Shown here one piece after another: positions 1-5,620 of a stretch of DNA of 6,598 bases (its first letter is position 1; every line of letters starts with the position of its first letter). The position numbers and the translations under genes were made by a program. The DNA is taken from the NCBI GenBank assembly GCA_038237245.1, contig JBBRYY010000146.1, positions 1 through 6,598 on the forward strand, written 5' to 3'. The notes beneath the pieces were generated by a model. The model had not been told where the DNA came from and ran no database searches. It saw nothing but the letters and a program-made list of their open reading frames with translations. Origin of the DNA: FEN-1250 sp038237245 (GTDB taxonomy: Bacteria > Gemmatimonadota > Gemmatimonadetes > Gemmatimonadales > Gemmatimonadaceae).

Positions 1-76
1 TACGGAGCAGTGAGCGGTCGATGAAGTCGAGCCAGATGGACTGGCCCGCGTTGTGGAGCTGCCGTAGACGATCCAT
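1..76 (-). CDS. tal: Transaldolase, N-terminal fragment (runs off the window)
   Basis: Only the first 25 codons lie in the window. They begin at an ATG (76-74) and the gene continues beyond base 1. The visible segment contains LRQLHNAGQSIWLDFIDRSL, which matches the well-known transaldolase N-terminus (LxxLxxxGQSIWLDxIxRxLL). Transaldolase acts in the cytoplasm in the non-oxidative pentose phosphate pathway, moving a dihydroxyacetone unit through a lysine Schiff base. That lysine is outside the window. The same frame stays open upstream to the stop of the B2 gene, but no upstream codon looks like a better start. The ATG gives the expected family N-terminus, although the ribosome binding site is weak. 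The gene follows the B2 gene by 75 bases and has its own possible promoter. An unrelated protein sharing this motif is unlikely. Confidence 0.85.
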   Translation of the reverse strand, partial: MDRLRQLHNAGQSIWLDFIDRSLLR

Positions 77-103
77 GCTCGCGCCAGGAGAGAGGAAGGC
101 GGA

Positions 104-130
104 AAGATAGCGAGCCTCCGGCGGGATCAA
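104..130 (-). promoter_or_regulatory. Possible promoter of the transaldolase gene
   Basis: On the minus strand a TTGATC hexamer (130-125) is followed, after 15 bases, by TATCTT (109-104), about 27 bases before the transaldolase ATG. The spacer is shorter than the usual 17. The same TATCTTTC string also precedes the SCO gene at a similar -10-like position, which raises its credibility slightly. No start-site data are available from sequence. Confidence 0.35.
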
Positions 131-151
131 CCAGCTGCGATGTTCGGATCG

Positions 152-538
152 CTAGGCGCGGCTGAGTGGCTGAAAGCTCGCGACGGAGTCCGAGGGCTCG
201 AGATACGGCTCGCACCCGTCGCAGGCGAGCCAGGCGTGTGCCTCGAGCGTCCCCGATTCACTGCGTCGCACGCCGATCACGACGCGCGCATCGTGGCCCG
301 CGCGACGGAGGAGATAGGCGAGCACCGCCGCCCGGCGCAGACAGCTGTGACGCCAGATCCAGAAGCCGCGATGCAGAATGCGGTCGACGTGGTGGGCAAG
401 CCGGGCGGGGGCCACGCTCTCGTCGCCCGCGCGCGTGCGCGCGAGCCACGCGAACGACCGTTTGGCAGAGAAGAGCTCGAGCGCGCACGGCACCGCCACG
501 CAGGCGGTCACGATCTCGACCTTCGTGCGCAGCCGCAC
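152..538 (-). CDS. Lasso peptide biosynthesis B2-like protein (transglutaminase-like cysteine protease)
   Basis: This 128-residue protein resembles the McjB C-terminal / lasso B2 family, transglutaminase-fold cysteine proteases that remove the leader from lasso-peptide precursors in the cytoplasm. The hallmarks are visible: SCLRRAAVLAYLLRRAGHDA (Cys66 is the presumed nucleophile), then ARVVIGVRR, then EAHAWLACDG with His101. Asp107 or Glu114 could be the acidic third member. The length is normal for a stand-alone B2. The start is GTG at 538, with AGGAG 11 bases upstream. An in-frame TGA lies just before it, so little choice remains. It follows the sulfocyanin-like gene by 44 bases and may be co-transcribed with it. 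No precursor (A), B1 (RRE) or cyclase (C) gene is present in the window. Such orphan members may serve a different peptide substrate, so the family call is firmer than the lasso role. Confidence 0.75.
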   Translation of the reverse strand: MRLRTKVEIVTACVAVPCALELFSAKRSFAWLARTRAGDESVAPARLAHHVDRILHRGFWIWRHSCLRRAAVLAYLLRRAGHDARVVIGVRRSESGTLEAHAWLACDGCEPYLEPSDSVASFQPLSRA

Positions 539-582
539 GCTAGCGAGCGCTCCTGTCGCTCACCGCGTGCGACCGCGGCGCG

Positions 583-1203
583 TCACTTCGAGGTGTACGT
601 CGGGACCTTTGCGTCGGCCGACACATTGAAGCGAATCCACATTCCACTCGGCGCGTGTCCGGGAACGCCGCAGGCGATGAGGTAGTCGCCGGGCGTCTGC
701 GCCTTGAAGGTCGTCTGATCGGTTTTGCCGGTCGCGAGCCCGGCGGTGACATCGTTCGTGTACGCGCGGGCGATCGCGGGATCCTGCGGCTGCGCGGGGA
801 ACGGCTGCTTGTTCGGCAGAATGATGGCCGAGTGCGGGATGGCGTCTTCGTTCTTGAACATCCATGAGACGGTCCAACCCGCGGGGACGGTGATCGTCGC
901 GGAGCCGTTGGAGTTGCCGTTGAAGTTCATGCCGCCGTTCACCGAGCCGTGCGCGGCGAAGAGCTTGAGCGCGATCGTCTTGGCGGCAGGATCGTAGGAG
1001 AGGAACTCGTTGACTTTGACGTCGGGCGCGGTGGAGGTCGCGGCGGCGCTCGCGGAGGCGGGCGCAGCCTTCGCGGGAAGCACGGCGGACTTCGAGGAAG
1101 CGTTGACGTGCTTCTTCGGCGCGACGCCGCCGGAGCCCTGTGCGCCGATCGCCGTGCTGACGAGGAGTGCCGCGCCGATCGCTGTCGCCCGAATTGCCTG
1201 CAT
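583..1203 (-). CDS. Exported sulfocyanin-like blue copper protein (cupredoxin)
   Basis: This 206-residue protein has an N-terminal signal or anchor segment (about residues 5-22, AIGAALLVSTAIGAQG), an Ala/Ser/Lys/Pro-rich linker (about 25-62) and a cupredoxin domain (about 63-196). The type-1 copper ligands are all present: His124 in EDAIPHSAI and Cys178, His183 and Met188 in ACGVPGHAPSGMW. MNFNGNSNG (92-100) followed by PAGW resembles the FNFNG signature of sulfocyanins, blue copper proteins that shuttle electrons to haem-copper oxidases. It would therefore act outside the cytoplasmic membrane. The ATG at 1203 is chosen because it gives the signal peptide and has GGAG five bases upstream. A longer upstream frame to 1389 would invade the neighbouring gene. 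SCO and CtaG genes upstream on the same strand fit an oxidase-linked role. A generic plastocyanin/azurin-like protein is the alternative, but the motif favours sulfocyanin. Confidence 0.87.
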   Translation of the reverse strand: MQAIRATAIGAALLVSTAIGAQGSGGVAPKKHVNASSKSAVLPAKAAPASASAAATSTAPDVKVNEFLSYDPAAKTIALKLFAAHGSVNGGMNFNGNSNGSATITVPAGWTVSWMFKNEDAIPHSAIILPNKQPFPAQPQDPAIARAYTNDVTAGLATGKTDQTTFKAQTPGDYLIACGVPGHAPSGMWIRFNVSADAKVPTYTSK

Positions 1204-1226
1204 GTCTGCTCCGCCGGAAAATGAGT

Positions 1227-1249
1227 GGTTCCCTGAATATAGGGATACC
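1227..1249 (-). promoter_or_regulatory. Promoter -10 inside an inverted repeat upstream of the copper protein gene
   Basis: On the minus strand TATATT (1241-1236) lies about 33 bases before the ATG at 1203 and is the best -10 match in the gap. It sits in the centre of an imperfect inverted repeat: TCCCT (1230-1234) pairs with AGGGA (1241-1245), and GGT (1227-1229) with ACC (1247-1249) after a one-base bulge. A repressor or activator binding there would cover the -10 element. No good -35 hexamer is seen at 17 bases (TTCCGC), which would suit an activator-dependent promoter. The regulator is unknown. Confidence 0.4.
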
Positions 1250-1309
1250 CGGCGAACAGCGGAACGATCGCATGTCTGCGGCGACGAACGGCTCGCCCCG
1301 CGGCAGCTG

Positions 1310-3292
1310 CTAGGGCTTGATGCGCTTGAGCGAATCGAGCGAGGCCGTGAGCGAGTCCATGTGCTTCTTGCGTGCATCGATCTCAGCATGGATCGCGCGC
1401 AGCTCTTCGAGGAATTGGGCGTTGTTGGCGGCGGGCGCGGAGGCAGGCGTCGCGGCCGGTGGTGTGGCGGCGAGGGTCGCGGGCGCAGCGGTCGGCACGG
1501 ACTGCTGCACGACCGGCTGCGCCGGCGTCGTGACCGGCGCAGTCGTCGGCGCCGATGTCACGGGCGAGGGGAGCGTCACGGCAGGCGGCAGCATCGTCTG
1601 CGTGATCGGTGCGGAGTGCTCGGGCGGCGCCGCGCGCATGTGCTCTGCAACGGAGATCGGGCGCCGCTCGGTGCGCGGCGGCTCGCGCTTTTCGGTTTTC
1701 GGAGACGTCGCACGGGCGACGCGGGCCGGCATCGGCGAAAGGCGCAGCGCGGACATCGGGGGCGGCGCGACTGCGCCGCCATCCTCGTGCTGCGGCGCGC
1801 TGTCGGCGCGCGGTGCGCTGGCGACGATCACAGAATCGTTTGCGCGAGGCGGACGGATGATCGACGTCGTGTCTCGCACGATGACCACCGGAGCCGTGGC
1901 GACGGTCGGGACGGCATCGTTGTGCGAGGCGACCGATGGTGTGGCGAGGGGGGCACCGCTCTGCTCCATGCCGCGCACCGTGAGTGCGCTCGTGAGCACC
2001 GCGACGAGAACGCTGCTCGTGAGCATCAATCCGGCAATGAGCCAGCGGTCGGGGGTCGCGAGGCCGGTGCGGTGCGCCGGAAGATTGCGCGGTCCGGTCA
2101 TTCCCTCGTGCGACGAGCGGCGCGCGATCCACGCGTTGGGTCGCGCGGCCGTGATCTCGTCGCGGCGTGAGCGCTCGAGCTCGATCGGTGCGCCCGTCGC
2201 CTCGCGTGCAGCGCTCACGTCGCGCATCGGGCGCACGGCGTGCTTCAGCTCCTGCGTCGGGCCCGGGCGCACGGGCGTGTGAGGCGCGCTGCGATCGCGG
2301 CGCGCGCCCTGCCGAGCCGCCATGTATGCGCGCGGCAACGCCACCTTCCGCTGCAACGCGCGGCGCGGCGCGGTGCGCGAGGCGGGCTGCGCGATCGGAG
2401 TCGTCGCTCCCTCCGGATGCATCGCCAGCGCCGCCGGAAGCGCCGCGAGGAAGTCGTTCCAGGTGACGTCCGGAAGATTGCGATCCGCAGCTGGCGCCAG
2501 CGACACCTCCACGCGCACAGCGGCGTCGACGATCTCGCTGAGCGCGCGCGGCGGCTCGTGCGCGACGACGGCCGCGCGCGAATCCTGTGCGTTCGTGCCA
2601 CCCACTGCTCCGGCGCAGGCGCAGCCGAGATGCGGTGCGAAGTCGATGAGCGTGTTGCCGCGCGTCATCGTCTGTTTCGCGAGCGTCGCGAGCGCGTCGC
2701 CCGCGTGCACGTCGACGAGCGTACGCTTCGGCCACTGCGCGGCGAGCCATTGGGGCGAGGGGACCCCGCCCGGAATCGAGTAGAAGCGCCGGCGATCGTG
2801 CGCGGCATGCGTGCCAAGATCGGGGCGCTGCGTAGCCGGGAGGATGCCGCGTTTGGCGAGAGTGGAGAGGAGCTCGTGCGGCGAAAGTCGCTCGTCGATG
2901 ATCGCGTCGTCGGCGCCCGGGCAGTCGCCGACGTAGGTGATGCGCAGCGACTCACCGGGGAAGAGCGCGCGCAGATAGCGGGCGACGGCGACCGGCGGGG
3001 AGATCAGCGGCACGATGAAGCGGCGCAGCTCCGCCGCGCCCCGCAGCTGCTCGGCCACCAGCGGGCACGCGCAGAAGATCGCGGGACCGGTGCGGCTCTC
3101 GAGCTGCTCGAGGCATCCGGACGCGATCAGCTCATCGCCCCATGTCGCCGGAAACACCTCCGCGAAGCCGCCGGCGAAGCAGGCGTTTGCGAGCTGTGTG
3201 GGCGTCGATGGCAGGGCGACGATGAGAGCGTCCGCGCCCAGGATTGCTACGGAACGCGAGGTCGGTTCGGTTGCGGGGGCTTGGTCGGACAT
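1310..3292 (-). CDS. [FeFe]-hydrogenase-like H-domain protein with membrane anchor and Pro/Ala-rich C-terminal stalk
   Basis: The 660-residue protein has three parts. Residues about 15-232 resemble the iron-hydrogenase large-subunit C-terminal domain. The three cysteine loops can be placed: AIFCACPLV (C74, C76) for TSCCPxW, TYVGDCPGADD (C124) for the MPCxxK loop, and DFAPHLGCACAG (C224, C226) for the CxxxC loop. IPGGVPSP (173-180) resembles the usual SGG element. The proton-relay cysteine is Ala75, the loop-2 lysine is gone and CxxxC has become CxC, so hydrogen catalysis is doubtful. No N-terminal ferredoxin domain is seen. Residues about 260-416 are basic and variable. One membrane helix spans about 417-439, probably N-terminus inside. 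It is followed by a long Ala/Pro/Thr/Val-rich segment (about 445-624) and a short coiled coil (625-657). The start is the ATG at 3292, with no clear ribosome binding site. It lies between oxidase-assembly genes and the copper protein gene. The role is unknown; a redox sensor is one guess. Confidence 0.72.
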   Translation of the reverse strand: MSDQAPATEPTSRSVAILGADALIVALPSTPTQLANACFAGGFAEVFPATWGDELIASGCLEQLESRTGPAIFCACPLVAEQLRGAAELRRFIVPLISPPVAVARYLRALFPGESLRITYVGDCPGADDAIIDERLSPHELLSTLAKRGILPATQRPDLGTHAAHDRRRFYSIPGGVPSPQWLAAQWPKRTLVDVHAGDALATLAKQTMTRGNTLIDFAPHLGCACAGAVGGTNAQDSRAAVVAHEPPRALSEIVDAAVRVEVSLAPAADRNLPDVTWNDFLAALPAALAMHPEGATTPIAQPASRTAPRRALQRKVALPRAYMAARQGARRDRSAPHTPVRPGPTQELKHAVRPMRDVSAAREATGAPIELERSRRDEITAARPNAWIARRSSHEGMTGPRNLPAHRTGLATPDRWLIAGLMLTSSVLVAVLTSALTVRGMEQSGAPLATPSVASHNDAVPTVATAPVVIVRDTTSIIRPPRANDSVIVASAPRADSAPQHEDGGAVAPPPMSALRLSPMPARVARATSPKTEKREPPRTERRPISVAEHMRAAPPEHSAPITQTMLPPAVTLPSPVTSAPTTAPVTTPAQPVVQQSVPTAAPATLAATPPAATPASAPAANNAQFLEELRAIHAEIDARKKHMDSLTASLDSLKRIKP

Positions 3293-3334
3293 TTGGACCC
3301 AGGGTCGACACGCTCCGGTCTTTCGGATGCGTTC

Positions 3335-3340
3335 ATTATC
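3335..3340 (-). promoter_or_regulatory. Possible -10 element for the hydrogenase-like gene
   Basis: The minus-strand hexamer GATAAT (3340-3335) is five of six to the -10 consensus and lies 42 bases before the ATG at 3292, in the 81-base gap after the CtaG stop codon. No matching -35 hexamer is visible, so this is a weak call. Confidence 0.25.
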
Positions 3341-3373
3341 GACGAATGGCCGTCATGCCGCGTTACGAGAATC

Positions 3374-4192
3374 TCACACTTCCCCGGGCGGCTCCGCGAA
3401 CCAGCGGAAGAAGAGCACCGAGATGACCCCAAGCACGTACGTCCCACCAATCGTGAGCAGGAGTCCGCCAGCCAGTTGCTGATCCTCCAGCGCCGACAGC
3501 CCGGTGACGCGCGAGGCCAGCTCGAAGATCCCATACGCCGGGTATTCCGCGAGGAGGAGCCACATCGAGAGGTAAAGGTGCGCCTGCGTTCCCGCGAACA
3601 GGTAGAGTATTTGCATCGGCGCTCCGAAGTGCTCGCGGAACGGCACCTCGATCACCACCGGCCACCAGAATACGAGCCCGGACGTAAACCACGCGATATC
3701 GAGCACGAACGCGCCGAGTTGCGAGCGCATGAGCGTGTCGACGATCCCCGGCGCGTGCGTCGACAGCATCACGATCGTGAACGCGATCATCGCGTAGAGC
3801 GGCGTGGTGACGGTCACGATGATCTTCGCCGCTGTGCCCTCGCGCGCGAGCAGCGCGCGGATGCGATCGCCATCGATGCCGCGGAGCAGGAGCGGCGGCG
3901 CGAACATCGCGAGAGCGAGGAATTGCGCGGCGTGCACGCTCGCGAGATAGCCGGTCCCGAGCGGACCACCGGGCCAGTCGAGCGCCATCCAGACGAGCAC
4001 GACGCCGATCCAGCCGCCGACGCGCCGCGCGGGGGTCGACGCGTATGCGTGCGACATCGCGCCGGAGAGCGGTTTCGACCAGCGCGAGTAGAGCGCGATG
4101 AGTCCCGCCACCATGATCCACACGCCGGGATACGCCTGCCAGCTCCAGCGCCATGGAATCCCGCGGGCCGAGCACCACCACTGCACGCTCAT
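3374..4192 (-). CDS. ctaG: Cytochrome c oxidase assembly protein, CtaG/caa3 type
   Basis: This 272-residue integral membrane protein belongs to the caa3-type CtaG family, linked to assembly (copper insertion) of haem-copper oxidases. Hydrophobic segments occur at about 22-36, 59-71, 83-104, 123-144, 157-180, 193-216 and 240-263, giving about seven helices. Family-like motifs are PLGTGY (77-82), VHAAQFLALAMFAPPLLLRG (86-105), FWWPV (175-179) and DQQLAGGLLLTIGG (237-250). The length is near the family norm. The start is the ATG at 4192, four bases after the SCO stop, and GGTGA in the end of that gene can serve as ribosome binding site. The tight spacing implies co-translation with SCO. Both proteins act in copper delivery to the oxidase, so their pairing supports both calls. 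The oxidase subunits themselves are not in the window. Confidence 0.9.
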   Translation of the reverse strand: MSVQWWCSARGIPWRWSWQAYPGVWIMVAGLIALYSRWSKPLSGAMSHAYASTPARRVGGWIGVVLVWMALDWPGGPLGTGYLASVHAAQFLALAMFAPPLLLRGIDGDRIRALLAREGTAAKIIVTVTTPLYAMIAFTIVMLSTHAPGIVDTLMRSQLGAFVLDIAWFTSGLVFWWPVVIEVPFREHFGAPMQILYLFAGTQAHLYLSMWLLLAEYPAYGIFELASRVTGLSALEDQQLAGGLLLTIGGTYVLGVISVLFFRWFAEPPGEV

Positions 4193-4196
4193 GCGC

Positions 4197-4823
4197 TCAC
4201 TTCACCTTCACGAGCAGCGGTAAATCGTGCGCCCAATCCGCCTGGCGGGTGCCGAAGGGATAGACGACGTGCGCACTATCATCGCGGGTGAAGGCGATCA
4301 CCTGCGCCGCGTGCCCGACTTCGTACGCGCCGGCGGAATCCGGTGCGGCGGCAACGGCGGGAGCGACGTCGACGAGCTTTTCGATCACCTTTACTTGTTC
4401 CGGCGTTCCCCGCAACCCGATGAACGACGGATCGAAGTTCGCGAGCCAGGCCTGCAGCTTCTCTGGCGTGTCGCGTGCGGGGTCCGTCGTGACGAAGACG
4501 ACGCGCACCTTACCGGTGACCTCGTACGGAAGCCCGCTCAGCACCGTCGCGATGTTGGTGAGGTGAACGGGACAGACATCGGGGCAGTTGAGATAGCCGA
4601 AGAAGAGCAGCGTGACCGTGTCGTCGGTGCGCGCGCGAAAATCGAACGGCTGGCCATGCGTGTCGGTGAGAGTGAAGGCCGGGCGCGGCATCGCAGGCGA
4701 GAGCATTGCTCCGCGGTACGTGTGCTCACTGCTCTCGGCGCTGATCCCGCATCCGGCGAGAAAAAGCATTGCGGCGATGAGAGGAGCGGCGCTGGAGGCG
4801 CGGCGGCGCGGAGAGTTGGTCAC
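4197..4823 (-). CDS. sco: SCO1/SenC-family copper chaperone lipoprotein
   Basis: This 208-residue thioredoxin-fold protein carries the SCO copper site: GYLNCPDVCPVHL with Cys80 and Cys84 (CxxxC), and His171 in YEVGHAAQV as the third ligand. The N-terminus has a basic stretch (RRR, 6-8) and a hydrophobic segment ending in the lipobox LAGC, so Cys25 is probably lipidated and the domain faces the periplasm. VVFVTTDPARDTP (108-120) is also typical of the family. SCO proteins metallate or reduce the CuA site of cytochrome c oxidase. The start is GTG at 4823. No ribosome binding site precedes it, but a TATCTT -10-like box lies six bases upstream, which fits a leaderless message. CtaG follows after four bases, so the two form an operon. 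Confidence 0.93.
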   Translation of the reverse strand: MTNSPRRRASSAAPLIAAMLFLAGCGISAESSEHTYRGAMLSPAMPRPAFTLTDTHGQPFDFRARTDDTVTLLFFGYLNCPDVCPVHLTNIATVLSGLPYEVTGKVRVVFVTTDPARDTPEKLQAWLANFDPSFIGLRGTPEQVKVIEKLVDVAPAVAAAPDSAGAYEVGHAAQVIAFTRDDSAHVVYPFGTRQADWAHDLPLLVKVK

Positions 4824-4829
4824 CCGCGA

Positions 4830-4835
4830 AAGATA
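4830..4835 (-). promoter_or_regulatory. Possible -10 box for a leaderless SCO transcript
   Basis: TATCTT on the minus strand (4835-4830) is followed by six bases and then the GTG start at 4823, so transcription could begin at or next to the start codon. No Shine-Dalgarno sequence is present in between. The longer string TATCTTTC also occurs upstream of the transaldolase gene. No strong -35 hexamer is seen. Confidence 0.35.
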
Positions 4836-4865
4836 ACGTTCGTGGCTATCGAAAATGCACGCGCG

Positions 4866-5099
4866 TCAGCAGGAAGCCGGCCGCGGCTGACTCATCAGGT
4901 CGAGGAGCAGATCATCGTCGAGTAAACGCCAGTCGGCAGGATATTTCCAGTAGCGTCTGCAGATCGTCTGGCTATCGAAGACGAGGCAGTGGTGCGCCAT
5001 CGCTCCGGGCACGTCGCGCGCGTGCTATTCGGTGATCTGCCAGATGATGCCGTTTCCATCTCGAACCGTTCGTGAGTGAATAATGTTGGAACTGTGCAA
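4866..5099 (-). pseudogene. Small protein gene interrupted by one amber codon
   Basis: One minus-strand frame runs from a TTG at 5099, preceded five bases upstream by GGAG, to a TGA at 4866-4868. It is broken only by TAG at 5027-5025. The first part includes RTVRDGNGIIWQITE. After the stop it resumes as HARDVPGAMAHHCLVFDS, followed by YWKYPADWRLLDDDLLLDLM. The two halves read like one small protein of about 77 residues, with a strand-rich start and a conserved-looking YPxDWRxLxDxxLLxL ending. I remember similar short proteins of unknown function from related genomes but cannot name a family. The second half alone could start at the ATG at 5000 (44 residues). This could be a recent nonsense mutation, a sequencing error or a shorter real gene. 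It lies just upstream of the SCO promoter. Confidence 0.45.
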
Positions 5100-5207
5100 C
5101 CTGACTCCACGAGGCGCTTCCTCTCGCCCTTCACGCACACGATGATTGACCCGTGCAACGCGTGTCTAAGTGAAGAAAATCACACAGCAAGAACAGTGCG
5201 CCGGTCG
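5100..5207. other. Gene-free, A/T-richer spacer with a CRP-like site
   Basis: I see no coding frame here that resembles a protein. The spacer is less GC-rich than its surroundings. It contains the CRP-like palindrome described separately and two copies of GTGCAAC (5094-5100 and 5153-5159), the first overlapping the start of the interrupted gene. No convincing terminator with a U-tract follows the upstream gene. Confidence 0.5.
5169..5184. promoter_or_regulatory. CRP-like palindrome
   Basis: The plus strand reads AGTGA, six bases, TCACA; the minus strand reads TGTGA, six bases, TCACT. This is nine of ten bases to the classical CRP consensus TGTGA-N6-TCACA. It lies about 70 bases before the TTG of the interrupted small gene and about 350 before the SCO gene. 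The Crp/Fnr protein encoded next door has a different recognition helix, so it may not be the one that binds. A chance match is possible. Confidence 0.3.
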
Positions 5208-5612
5208 TCAAGGCGACGGCGTATCGCCTTTCGCGTAGTACTCGTCTATACATGCGGTGACGATTTCACCCAGCCGCTCCGTCGTGCGCGTGGCAAGCAT
5301 GCTCGGGATCGACTGCCAGAGCTGCTTCACGTCGATGAGCACATGCTCCGCGCGGATGCGCTGAAGGCGCGCCTTGGCGCAGGCGACGCGCAGCGACTTG
5401 CCCAGCTCCTCGTCGACGACCTTGTCGCTCGAGTCACGCATCTCACCCTCGCAGAGCGAACGCTCGATGGCGATGCGGAGCTCTTCGAGGTCTTCGGGCG
5501 CCAGGTGCCACGTGGCGTTGCCGATGCCGCCCGTGCTCGCATGTGCGAGGTCCACGCTCGCGGACGAATCCAGCGAGAGATGCGGGCCGCTGCCCGATTT
5601 GGATCGCACCAC
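5208..5612 (-). CDS. Conserved-looking helical protein of unknown function
   Basis: I do not recognise a named family. From the GTG at 5612 the protein has 134 residues. It has a polar start (1-33), an acidic helix-like stretch (WHLAPEDLEELRIAIERSL, 35-53) and a second helical part (about 68-127). The second part contains RIRAEHVLIDVKQLWQSIP (85-103) and ends IVTACIDEYYAKGD. The pattern RAExxLxxxKxxW followed by a Cys-Ile-(D/E)-E-Y-Y end recalls small uncharacterised bacterial proteins, from memory only. No membrane segment or signal is seen. The start is uncertain: GTG 5612 follows the regulator stop by eight bases, GTG 5609 is equally possible, and GTG 5672 has a purine-rich site (GAGGGGG) but overlaps the regulator gene by 52 bases. 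Close spacing suggests co-transcription with the Crp/Fnr gene. Confidence 0.65.
   Translation of the reverse strand: MVRSKSGSGPHLSLDSSASVDLAHASTGGIGNATWHLAPEDLEELRIAIERSLCEGEMRDSSDKVVDEELGKSLRVACAKARLQRIRAEHVLIDVKQLWQSIPSMLATRTTERLGEIVTACIDEYYAKGDTPSP
5210..5230 (-). other. Stem-loop overlapping the 3' end of the unknown gene
   Basis: Seven-base perfect arms AAGGCGA (5210-5216) and TCGCCTT (5224-5230) flank a seven-base loop and reach into the stop codon. No U-tract follows on the minus strand, so it is not a standard intrinsic terminator. It could stabilise the transcript end or be a consequence of codon use. Confidence 0.3.
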
Positions 5613-5620
5613 GAGCGCCG

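Noticed and set aside
1278..1301. Hairpin after the hydrogenase-like gene as a terminator
   Set aside because: The arms (GCGG..CGA) are imperfect and no U-tract follows on the minus strand.
1204..1389. N-terminal extension of the sulfocyanin-like gene by 62 codons
   Set aside because: The extension overlaps the neighbouring gene's 3' end, has Arg/Ser-rich sequence and would bury the signal peptide. The ATG at 1203 has a good ribosome site.
3363..4181. A second minus-strand frame of 272 codons overlapping CtaG
   Set aside because: It is another frame of the CtaG gene and gives an Arg-rich sequence without membrane segments, whereas the chosen frame shows clear CtaG motifs.
2240..4291. A 683-codon plus-strand open frame, plus other long plus-strand frames at 1010-2170, 1317-2282, 4227-4925 and 5543-6439
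   Set aside because: They are Arg/Ala/Gly-rich, low-complexity translations opposite recognisable minus-strand genes (CtaG, SCO, Crp/Fnr, hydrogenase-like protein), as expected from high GC content with few stop codons.
4895..5158. An 87-codon minus-strand frame starting MHGSIIVCVKGERK
   Set aside because: It is a different frame over the interrupted small gene. Its translation in the shared part is Ser/Thr/Arg-rich, and the other frame looks more protein-like. The first 20 codons cannot be judged.
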